DNA of 58,449 bases from Bacteroidota bacterium (lineage in GTDB: Bacteria; Bacteroidota; Bacteroidia; Flavobacteriales; Flavobacteriaceae): assembly GCA_027619415.1 (NCBI GenBank), contig JAQCFO010000008.1, positions 1-58,449 of the forward strand, in the 5' to 3' direction. Positions 52,708 through 58,449 of this stretch are shown in pieces. Within the stretch, counting starts at the first letter, position 1, and the number at the start of each line of letters is the position of its first letter. The position numbers and the translations under genes were made by a program. The notes under the pieces were generated by a model that searched no databases, had not been told where the DNA came from, and saw only the letters and a list, made by a program, of their open reading frames with translations.

Positions 52708-55302
52708 TTGAAAAAAGAAATAAAAAAAGTTACTCCCTTGATGATACAGTATAATCAAATCAAGAAAAAATACCCTGATGCATTATTACTATTTAGGGTA
52801 GGAGATTTTTATGAAACTTTTCACGAAGATGCAGTTAAAACTTCCAAAATTTTAGGGATTGTTTTAACTAAAAGAGGGGCCGGAAGTAACAGTGAAACTA
52901 AGTTAGCTGGGTTTCCTCATCACTCTTTAAATACTTATCTACATAAACTAGTGAAGGCTGGAGAAAGAGTCGCTATTTGTGATCAATTAGAAGACCCTAA
53001 AACAACTAAATCTATTGTTAAAAGAGGAGTTACTGAACTTATAACACCTGGTGTCGCTTTAAATGATGGAATTTTAGATAAAAAATCAAATAATTTTCTT
53101 GCTTCAATATTTAATATTAAGGACAAGTATGGGATTTCTTTTTTAGATATTTCAACAGGAGAATTGTTGATTTCAGAAGGAGAATTAGATTACGTTAAAA
53201 ATTTACTTCAAAGCTTTGAGCCTAAAGAAATATTAATTTCTAAAAAAATTAAAAAAGATTTTAATTCACTCTTTGGAAATTATAATTCAATTTTTTATTT
53301 AGATGATTGGGTTTACAATAAAGATTATGCATTAGAAAAAATAAAAAATAAATTAAATGTAACTAGCCTTAAAGGCTTTGGAATTAAAAAAGATAATTTA
53401 GGCATATTATCTTGCGGGTCAATCCTTCATTACCTTGAAGAAACTCAGCATTCAAAACTTTCACATATTACTAATGTTAATTTAATAATTGATGAAAATC
53501 ATGTCTGGATGGATCGTTTTACAATGTCTAATTTGGAACTTTTAAGTAGTAATTCCAGAGATGGAGTTTGTCTATTAGATGTAATAGACTATACGTCTAC
53601 TCCCATGGGTGGTAGAATGCTTAAAAGATGGATTATTCATCCAATTTTAAACATTAAAGAATTAGAATTCAGACATGGAACTGTTGACTTTTTTGTAAAA
53701 AATAATAATTGCTTAACGGATGTAGCTTTTAAACTAAAATCCTTTAGTGATTTAGAAAGAATAATGGCTAAAGTAGCAACCTCAAAAATTTATCCTAGAG
53801 AATTAGTCCAATTAAAGCATACATTAAATAATATAAAGCCCATAAAAGAGCTGCTAACATCATACTCAAATAAGTTTATTGAAAAAATCGAGAACTCTTT
53901 AGATAATTGTGACTCTTTAATAAGTTTAATTGGCTCCGTATTAGATGATGATGCCCCTGTTATTATTTCGAAAGGAAATGTCATAAAAACTGGGTTTAAT
54001 ATTGATCTTGACAAATTAAGAACCCTGTCTAAATTTGGAAAAGATTACTTAGATCAAATTTTAGAAAAAGAAAAAGAAAAAACAGGAATTTCATCTTTAA
54101 AAATTAGTTTTAATAATGTCTTTGGATATTATTTAGAAGTAAGAAACATTCACAAAAATAAAGTCCCTAATGAATGGGTTAGAAAGCAAACTTTAGTAAA
54201 TGCTGAGAGGTATATTACTGATGAACTAAAGGAATATGAATCGAAAATTTTAAGTGCAGAAGAAAATATTTTAAAGCTTGAAAATAAAATTTTTGAAGAA
54301 TTAATTCAAAAGGTAATTCCTTTTATCCATTTGATTAAAGAAAATTCGAATTGGATAGCAGTTTTAGATTGCTTGTGTGGTTTTTCTGAAAAAGCGCTAA
54401 TGAGTAACTATTCAAAGCCTTTAATTGATAATTCAAATGAATTAAAAATTATAGAAGGAAGACATCCTGTTATTGAATCTCAATTGACATTTGAAAACCC
54501 TTATATTCCCAATGACATTTTGTTAAATAACAAAAAAGATCAAATTTTGATGATAACTGGACCAAATATGTCTGGTAAATCAGCTATTCTTAGACAAACT
54601 GCCCTAATTGTTTTATTGGCTCAAATTGGAAGTTTTGTTCCTGCAAAACAAGTTAAAATGGGGGTAGTAGATAAAATTTTTACAAGAGTTGGTGCTAGCG
54701 ATAATATTTCGATTGGAGAATCAACTTTTATGGTTGAAATGAATGAGGCAGCAGCAATTATTAATAACATTTCAAGTAGAAGTTTGATTTTGTTAGATGA
54801 GATTGGTAGAGGAACGAGTACTTACGATGGAATTTCTATAGCATGGGCTATTACAGAATTTTTACATGATCATCCTTATAAACCTAAAACTTTATTTGCT
54901 ACTCATTATCATGAACTTAATATGATGGCAGATTCATTTAAAAGAATTAGTAATGCAAATGTTTCGATTAAAGAGACAGCAGATAATGTGATTTTTTTAA
55001 GAAAACTAGTTCCAGGTGGAAGTGCTCATAGTTTTGGAATTCATGTAGCTAGAATGGCGGGTATGCCCAAGCAACTTATTTTATCAGCAAAAAAAATATT
55101 AAATAAGTTAGAAAAATCTCATGAGTTTAATAAAAACAGTAAAACAATTGAAGATTCAGATCTTCAATTAAGTTTTTTTAATCTTGATAACCCCAAATTG
55201 GAAGGGCTAAAAGAAGATATTTTATCTTTAAATATAGATGAATTAACGCCCGTTGAAGCACTTATTAAATTAAATGAAATTAAAAGAATTTTAAACTCTT
55301 AA
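52708..55302 (+). CDS. mutS: DNA mismatch repair protein MutS
   Basis: An 864-residue MutS that recognises base mismatches. The N-terminal mismatch-binding motif is RVGDFYETFHEDA (Phe34-Glu36). The lever and clamp domains span about 260-560, the ATPase has Walker A TGPNMSGKSAIL, and the later motifs are STFMVEMNEAA and LILLDEIGRGTSTYDG with FATHYHEL. The C-terminal tail for MutL and dimer contacts is present. Length is normal. The start is TTG at 52708, since the conserved KKVTPLMIQYNQ region begins just after it and an ATG at 52741 would truncate it. No mutL is in the window. Confidence 0.97.
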   Translation: MKKEIKKVTPLMIQYNQIKKKYPDALLLFRVGDFYETFHEDAVKTSKILGIVLTKRGAGSNSETKLAGFPHHSLNTYLHKLVKAGERVAICDQLEDPKTTKSIVKRGVTELITPGVALNDGILDKKSNNFLASIFNIKDKYGISFLDISTGELLISEGELDYVKNLLQSFEPKEILISKKIKKDFNSLFGNYNSIFYLDDWVYNKDYALEKIKNKLNVTSLKGFGIKKDNLGILSCGSILHYLEETQHSKLSHITNVNLIIDENHVWMDRFTMSNLELLSSNSRDGVCLLDVIDYTSTPMGGRMLKRWIIHPILNIKELEFRHGTVDFFVKNNNCLTDVAFKLKSFSDLERIMAKVATSKIYPRELVQLKHTLNNIKPIKELLTSYSNKFIEKIENSLDNCDSLISLIGSVLDDDAPVIISKGNVIKTGFNIDLDKLRTLSKFGKDYLDQILEKEKEKTGISSLKISFNNVFGYYLEVRNIHKNKVPNEWVRKQTLVNAERYITDELKEYESKILSAEENILKLENKIFEELIQKVIPFIHLIKENSNWIAVLDCLCGFSEKALMSNYSKPLIDNSNELKIIEGRHPVIESQLTFENPYIPNDILLNNKKDQILMITGPNMSGKSAILRQTALIVLLAQIGSFVPAKQVKMGVVDKIFTRVGASDNISIGESTFMVEMNEAAAIINNISSRSLILLDEIGRGTSTYDGISIAWAITEFLHDHPYKPKTLFATHYHELNMMADSFKRISNANVSIKETADNVIFLRKLVPGGSAHSFGIHVARMAGMPKQLILSAKKILNKLEKSHEFNKNSKTIEDSDLQLSFFNLDNPKLEGLKEDILSLNIDELTPVEALIKLNEIKRILNS

Positions 55303-55354
55303 ATATGGAAACTTATTTAAGTGAGTTTAATTTATTTTTTTTAATTTTTTGTTT

Positions 55355-55362
55355 TACATTTG
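55355..55362 (+). promoter_or_regulatory. candidate -7 box for the tRNA unit (TACATTTG)
   Basis: TACATTTG matches TAnnTTTG and ends 11 bases before tRNA-Gly. This is the expected distance for a promoter transcribing tRNA-Gly and tRNA-Leu together. Confidence 0.5.
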
Positions 55363-55373
55363 CAATCCAATTT

Positions 55374-55445
55374 GCGAAAGTAGCTCAGGGGTAGAGCATC
55401 ACCTTGCCAAGGTGGAGGTCGCGGGTTCAAATCCCGTCTTTCGCT
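55374..55445 (+). tRNA. tRNA-Gly (anticodon GCC)
   Basis: A 72-base tRNA. The acceptor stem GCGAAAG pairs with CTTTCGC, the D arm is AGCTCAGGGGTAGAGC, the anticodon loop is TTGCCAA (GCC, decodes GGC/GGT), and the T arm is GCGGGTTCAAATCCCGT. The discriminator is T, and CCA is not encoded. It lies 14 bases before tRNA-Leu, so both are one transcript ending at the terminator at 55550-55586. Confidence 0.97.
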
Positions 55446-55459
55446 CTGAACCATATTAA

Positions 55460-55545
55460 GCTCGAGTGGTGGAATTGGTAGACACGTTGGACTTAAAATC
55501 CAATGATCAGTAATGGTCGTATGGGTTCAAGTCCCATCTCGAGTA
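55460..55545 (+). tRNA. tRNA-Leu (anticodon TAA)
   Basis: An 86-base class II tRNA with a long variable arm. The acceptor GCTCGAG pairs with CTCGAGT (first pair G-T), the anticodon stem-loop is TTGGACTTAAAATCCAA with TAA (decodes TTA), the variable arm is about 14 bases (GATCAGTAATGGTC region), and the T loop is GGGTTCAAGTCCC. The discriminator is A; no encoded CCA. tRNA-Leu 3' ends are common targets of tyrosine recombinases, and the repeats just downstream may relate to that. Confidence 0.96.
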
Positions 55546-55549
55546 CGAG

Positions 55550-55586
55550 AACCCTTGTTAATCATCTGATTTTCAAGGGTTTTTTT
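55550..55586 (+). terminator. intrinsic terminator of the tRNA-Gly/tRNA-Leu unit
   Basis: A hairpin with outer stem AACCCTTG / CAAGGGTT and inner stem AATCA / TGATT, followed by six more T residues. It begins four bases after tRNA-Leu, as expected for the end of the tRNA transcript. Confidence 0.88.
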
Positions 55587-55603
55587 GTTATATTATAAAT
55601 TAT

Positions 55604-55621
55604 TTGTACGATTATTGTACG
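55604..55621. repeat. short direct repeat TTGTACG ... TTGTACG downstream of tRNA-Leu
   Basis: Two TTGTACG heptamers (55604-55610 and 55615-55621) are spaced 11 bases start to start, 59 bases past the 3' end of tRNA-Leu. Paired short direct repeats next to a tRNA resemble integrase arm or core sites, but no integrase gene or flanking duplicate of the tRNA end is in the window. Otherwise the 139-base gap up to the next gene holds nothing recognisable. Confidence 0.4.
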
Positions 55622-55725
55622 GCTAGCACTACTAAAAACCCAAAAGATTTCAATAGTTATTATTAACTAAAGCTTACCTAATTTATAATATAAGCAGATA
55701 TTGATAAAAATTATATATTTAATAA

Positions 55726-56940
55726 ATGAGAATATTTATAATTTTAGTTGTTTTCTCGCTTACACTTCAGTCATGTTTCAAATCTATTTATGAACCTAAA
55801 TTGGGGAATTATAGAGCAGAAATGATTACAAAAGATGGTTCGATTTTACCTTTCAAATTTGAGTTATTAAAAGTGTCGAACCAGTTAACAATGAAAGTTA
55901 AAAATGACAAAGAAACACTTCTTTACGATCAAATTGAGTATATAGGAGATTCTATAAGAATTTATATGCACCCTTTTGATGCAGTGATTATTGCAAAAGC
56001 TGAAGATGGATTTCTTAAGGGAAGATATTTAAAGGAAGAATCAGGAAAGGAAACTCCCTTTAAAGCAATAATTAGCGATGCTCCTAAATTTGAATCTAGT
56101 AAAAAAGCTAATCTTAATTTAAACGGTAAATTCAGAACACTTTTTAGACCAGAAAAACCCTATCCGGGATTAGGAGTTTTTACCCAAAAAGGTAATCAGG
56201 TTTCTGGAACTTTCATGAAAAATTCAGGTGATACAAGGTTTCTTTCTGGAATTGTTTATGGAGATTCTATTAAGCTTTCAACTTTTGATGGAGCACACCC
56301 TTATTTAATTAAAGCTGCCAAGTTAGGTGATACAATTTTCGGAAGTTTATATTACCAAAGTAGTTCAATCACTAAATTCTGGATGATTCAAGATGAAAAC
56401 TATGAACTTACAAATTCAAAAGAGCTTACTAAATTAAAAGATGGTTTTGATACAATCAATTTTAGTTTTAAAGATAGTAAAGGTAAATTAGTAAGTCTAA
56501 GTGACAAACAATTTAAAAACAAAGTAGTAGTTGTTCAGATTATGGGAACTTGGTGCCCCAATTGCTTAGATGAAACTCAATTCTTTTTATCATATATAAA
56601 AGATAATCCAACTGACGAGTTAGCTTTTGTAGCTCTTAGCTTTGAAGCTGCACGTTCAGAAGAAAAAGCTATAACGAGAATACAAAACATGATTGATAGA
56701 TTTAAAATTCCCTATCCAGTTTTATTGGCTCAGTTCGGCAGTATAGATACCAAACTTGCTCAAGAAAAACTTCCAATGCTTAGAGAAATTCGTTCATATC
56801 CAACCACAATAATAATTAGTAAATCCAAAAAAGTTAACAGTATATATACAGGATTTAACGGTCCCGCCACTGGTCAGGTATTTGAAGATTTCAAAAAAGA
56901 ATTTGATTTAAAAATTAATAGTTTACTAAAAAATGATTAA
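55726..56940 (+). CDS. TlpA-like thioredoxin-fold lipoprotein
   Basis: A 404-residue lipoprotein (MRIFIILVVFSLTLQSC, lipidated Cys17). The N-terminal part (about 20-240) is a beta-rich region of unknown fold with LNGKFRTLFRPEKPYPGLGVF and related strand repeats. The C-terminal part (about 250-400) is a TlpA/thioredoxin domain with VVQIMGTWCPNCLDET (redox pair Cys277, Cys280) and IRSYPTTIIISKSKK (cis-Pro). It is probably a periplasmic disulfide reductase, as in the TlpA family in which the N-terminal domain varies. The gene comes just after the tRNA cluster. A 35-base repeat starts 12 bases beyond its stop. Confidence 0.88.
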   Translation: MRIFIILVVFSLTLQSCFKSIYEPKLGNYRAEMITKDGSILPFKFELLKVSNQLTMKVKNDKETLLYDQIEYIGDSIRIYMHPFDAVIIAKAEDGFLKGRYLKEESGKETPFKAIISDAPKFESSKKANLNLNGKFRTLFRPEKPYPGLGVFTQKGNQVSGTFMKNSGDTRFLSGIVYGDSIKLSTFDGAHPYLIKAAKLGDTIFGSLYYQSSSITKFWMIQDENYELTNSKELTKLKDGFDTINFSFKDSKGKLVSLSDKQFKNKVVVVQIMGTWCPNCLDETQFFLSYIKDNPTDELAFVALSFEAARSEEKAITRIQNMIDRFKIPYPVLLAQFGSIDTKLAQEKLPMLREIRSYPTTIIISKSKKVNSIYTGFNGPATGQVFEDFKKEFDLKINSLLKND

Positions 56941-56951
56941 AAAATGGTTGT

Positions 56952-56986
56952 TGAATTAAAAGAAGAAGATATGCCTATGGTTTAGG
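56952..56986 (+). repeat. dispersed repeat, copy 1 (right 35 bases)
   Basis: A 35-base stretch from TGAATTAAAAGAAG to the GGTTTAGG end, identical to bases 58384-58418. It equals the right part of the 79-base element at 58339-58417; the left part is missing. It lies 12 bases after the TlpA-like stop. In-frame it reads ELKEEDMPMV-stop. Confidence 0.8.
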
Positions 56987-57011
56987 GATTTTTTTCTTTA
57001 GTTGTGACTTC

Positions 57012-57146
57012 TCAATTTTTACGTAAAATTTTTTCCATTTTTCGTCCTTTTGCTAGTTCATCTACTAATTTGTCTAAAAACCTTACTTGTTGAGTTAATG
57101 AATTATCTATTTCCTCAATTCGATAACCACATATTACTCCTTTAAT
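57012..57146 (-). pseudogene. DUF2200 gene remnant (C-terminal end only)
   Basis: On the minus strand, 44 codons to a TGA read [16 protein letters not shown] and continue [20 protein letters not shown] then MEKILRKN. This is the recognisable C-terminal end of DUF2200 proteins, which normally have about 110-120 residues. The preceding bases put a TGA directly upstream, and upstream sequence switches to the dispersed repeat (57141-57187), so the N-terminal two-thirds are missing. It is a decayed fragment created by a rearrangement at the repeat. No intact copy is in this window. Confidence 0.82.
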
Positions 57147-57187
57147 TCAGCAACTTCTCTATAAAGAGATTAGATTAATAAGGTTTA
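57141..57187 (-). repeat. dispersed repeat, inverted copy (left 47 bases)
   Basis: On the minus strand this reads TAAACCTTATTAATCTA through GAAGTTGCTGAATTAAA. It matches the left part of the element at 58340-58392 (plus), except for a six-base gap and a few substitutions (AATCTC versus CTGCC region). It is fused to the DUF2200 remnant at GAATTAAA. With 58340-58392 it forms an imperfect inverted repeat of about 50 bases bracketing the DUF2911 and Kazal genes. Confidence 0.8.
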
Positions 57188-57191
57188 AAGT

Positions 57192-57725
57192 TTATTCTAT
57201 AGATACTGAAATAACGGTCTTTCCCCAGCCCATTTTTAATGTCATATCTTTATCAAAAATCATTGAAAAAGCGTCAATATTTTCCTCTGTTTTAGAGGTT
57301 TTACCAGAAACCCGAATAACATCTTGGTCTTGCTTATAATAATATGAGCCCCAAACATTTCTTGCTCTATTAATAATTACTGTCCAATCTCCATCTAAAG
57401 AAGGTATTGTAAATAGAGAATAAGTCCCTGCCTTTAATGCTTTCCCTCCAAAAATAACATCTTTATAAAATGTGATTTCTGCTGCTTCATTTGCTCCTGT
57501 TCTCCAAATCTTTTCAGGGGGTGCTAATTTCACTAAATCTCTTCCTTTTAATTGAGGGCGACTGTATATTACTTTTACTATTTTGTCTGAAATTGTGTAA
57601 CTACTAGGAAATGCTGCCACATCCATTGGGCTTTTATCTAAGCTTTTGAATTCTTGCGCAGTTAGTTGTAACGAGCTAATTAATGTTATTACAAAAACAG
57701 CGAAAGATAAAATTGAATTTTTCAT
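57192..57725 (-). CDS. DUF2911 exported protein
   Basis: A 177-residue protein of the DUF2911 family, widespread and of unknown function in Bacteroidota. After a signal peptide (about 1-23, LQLTAQ), family landmarks are DIAAFPSSYTISD-like (here DVAAFPSSYTISDKIV), VIYSRPQLKGRDL, KIWRTGANEAAEITFYKDV, ALKAGTYSLFTIP and DGDWTVIINRARNVWGSYYYKQDQDVIRV. Full-length and intact. It is minus-strand, between repeat pieces at 57141-57187 and 57745-57764, and 35 bases downstream of the Kazal lipoprotein gene. Confidence 0.9.
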   Translation of the reverse strand: MKNSILSFAVFVITLISSLQLTAQEFKSLDKSPMDVAAFPSSYTISDKIVKVIYSRPQLKGRDLVKLAPPEKIWRTGANEAAEITFYKDVIFGGKALKAGTYSLFTIPSLDGDWTVIINRARNVWGSYYYKQDQDVIRVSGKTSKTEENIDAFSMIFDKDMTLKMGWGKTVISVSIE

Positions 57726-57744
57726 ATGTATTTATTTTTTAATA

Positions 57745-57764
57745 AAGATATGCCTATGGTTTAG
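57745..57764 (+). repeat. dispersed repeat, copy 2 (right 20 bases)
   Basis: AAGATATGCCTATGGTTTAG is identical to the right end of the 79-base element (58398-58417) and of copy 1. It lies between the DUF2911 start and the Kazal gene stop, overlapping the latter by three bases. Confidence 0.78.
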
Positions 57765-58318
57765 TTTAAACAAGAACCATTAGAATATGTATTAACCCCT
57801 CCATAACGCAAAGCAACGCACGCATTAGAATATGTATATCCATCACATCCACAAACAGGTTGATATTCTTTAGTGCAAGCTATTTCAGAAGAAATATTTT
57901 TAGGATTAACACAGTCTATATCAGAATTGCCTTTTTTGAAATAATAAGTTATTTCATCATCTGCAATTTCAGGAATATCAATATAGTTTAAAATCAAAGT
58001 GTCATCTTTAATTTCAACAGTGAATTTTTTATTGTTGGATGATAATGTTAAAATATTATCATCAAGAGTGTATTTTTCAGGTTTATTCAAACTGGATATT
58101 GATACTTCATTGCCATCAATTCCCTTGCTTAATAGTATATTTTCATTTGGGAAAAACCAAAGTTGGTTATCAATAAATTTATAGTTGTCAAACATACAAT
58201 AACAACTCACATCTTGAAGAATATATTGACCTTTAAGTTGATTTGATTCAATAATGTTAGATTTTTCACATCCAAAAAATATGAAAAATAAAAAAAGTGA
58301 GTAAACTAGCTTTTTCAT
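57761..58318 (-). CDS. lipoprotein with C-terminal Kazal-type domain
   Basis: A 185-residue lipoprotein (MKKLVYSLFLFFIFFGC, lipidated Cys17). The middle (about 25-125) is a beta-rich region with an early Cys pair (DVSCYCMF) and no recognisable family. The C-terminal about 45 residues form a Kazal-type disulfide domain, ACTKEYQPVCGCDGYTYSNA through the final GSCLN, with the standard C-x5-PVCG-x-DG-x-TY-x-N-x-C spacing. Kazal domains often inhibit serine proteases, suggesting a surface-exposed protective or binding role; that is inference. It sits between dispersed-repeat copies 57745-57764 and 58339-58417. Confidence 0.85.
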   Translation of the reverse strand: MKKLVYSLFLFFIFFGCEKSNIIESNQLKGQYILQDVSCYCMFDNYKFIDNQLWFFPNENILLSKGIDGNEVSISSLNKPEKYTLDDNILTLSSNNKKFTVEIKDDTLILNYIDIPEIADDEITYYFKKGNSDIDCVNPKNISSEIACTKEYQPVCGCDGYTYSNACVALRYGGVNTYSNGSCLN

Positions 58319-58338
58319 AATCTAAATATAAGAATTAT

Positions 58339-58418
58339 CTAAACCTTATTAATCTACTGCCTTTATAGAGGATTAGAAGTTGCTGAATTAAAAGAAGAAG
58401 ATATGCCTATGGTTTAGG
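58339..58418 (+). repeat. dispersed repeat, full copy (~79 bases, inverted ends)
   Basis: The only full-length copy of the element. It starts CTAAACC (58339-58345) and ends GGTTTAG (58411-58417), perfect inverted heptamers. The left part matches 57141-57187 (inverted) and the right part matches 56952-56986 and 57745-57764. All copies lose similarity at the same outer ends, so these are real boundaries. Just beyond it, ATGGTTT (58409-58415) is again mirrored by AAACCAT (58433-58439). Nature unknown: a miniature inverted-repeat element or recombination site are both possible. The last bases of the window hold nothing else recognisable. Confidence 0.72.
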
Positions 58419-58449
58419 TTAAGCGGAGTCACAAACCATTAACTTGGGA

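Noticed and set aside
55306-55391. Hydrophobic 29-codon frame upstream of tRNA-Gly
   Set aside because: It ends inside the tRNA gene, so it is a by-product of T-rich DNA.
56952-58418. The 35/20-base repeats as a CRISPR array
   Set aside because: Spacing is hundreds of bases with genes between, orientation differs and no cas genes are present.
58405-58449. Integron attC site at the window end (GTTAAGC matches GTTRRRY)
   Set aside because: No matching RYYYAAC partner site could be found, and the window ends before a full site could be judged.

Overview
The window is an AT-rich, densely packed chromosomal segment from a member of the Bacteroidota, most likely a marine, somewhat streamlined Flavobacteriaceae. 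The evidence for this is as follows. There is a giant sprA gene (type IX secretion / gliding translocon). The order maeB-ruvA-sprA-gcvH-vanZ-tonB and the caa3 oxidase accessory block (ctaB, two subunit III genes, subunit IV, SCO, DUF420) are familiar from this family. The nadK-uppS-bamA-ompH-ompH-murI-nifU cluster is present. Start codons lack Shine-Dalgarno sequences and follow A-rich stretches. Flavobacterial promoter -7 boxes of the form TAnnTTTG recur in short intergenic gaps. I cannot assign a genus or species.

Layout. 1-10.4 kb is an accessory-like stretch: a HhH-GPD DNA glycosylase, DUF2834, a stand-alone asparaginase domain, an exported endonuclease/phosphatase, a tiny Cys-rich metallothionein-like peptide followed by a small His-containing membrane protein, an exported PNPOx-like protein, a GH29 alpha-L-fucosidase, a YdjC/ChbG-type deacetylase and a large beta-propeller amidohydrolase. 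10.6-22.1 kb is a plus-strand core block (maeB, ruvA, sprA, gcvH, vanZ-like, tonB). 22.2-27.1 kb encodes heme O synthase and terminal oxidase subunits plus copper-delivery genes. 27.2-29.1 kb is a small-lipoprotein / PadR / PspC membrane-stress module. 29.2-35.0 kb is a MacAB-TolC-like efflux operon, followed by tsaB.

35.6-43.0 kb is a minus-strand cell-envelope run (nadK, uppS, bamA, two Skp/OmpH chaperones, then murI and nifU behind a terminator). 43.0-47.8 kb is plus strand: pdxJ, an alpha/beta hydrolase, tig, clpP and clpX (protein quality control). 47.8-55.3 kb is housekeeping: GH3-like, DUF2797, queuosine-precursor transporter, a fused folK/deoxynucleoside kinase, a SpoU methyltransferase and mutS.

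55.3 kb to the end changes character. tRNA-Gly and tRNA-Leu are followed by a strong terminator and a short direct repeat. After these come a TlpA-like lipoprotein and then a rearranged zone with a decayed DUF2200 gene, a DUF2911 protein and a Kazal-type lipoprotein. These are interleaved with full and partial copies of a dispersed repeat of about 79 bp with inverted ends (CTAAACC...GGTTTAG). This zone and the metallothionein-like micro-gene are the two most unusual things here. No CRISPR array, rRNA, transposase or integrase was seen.
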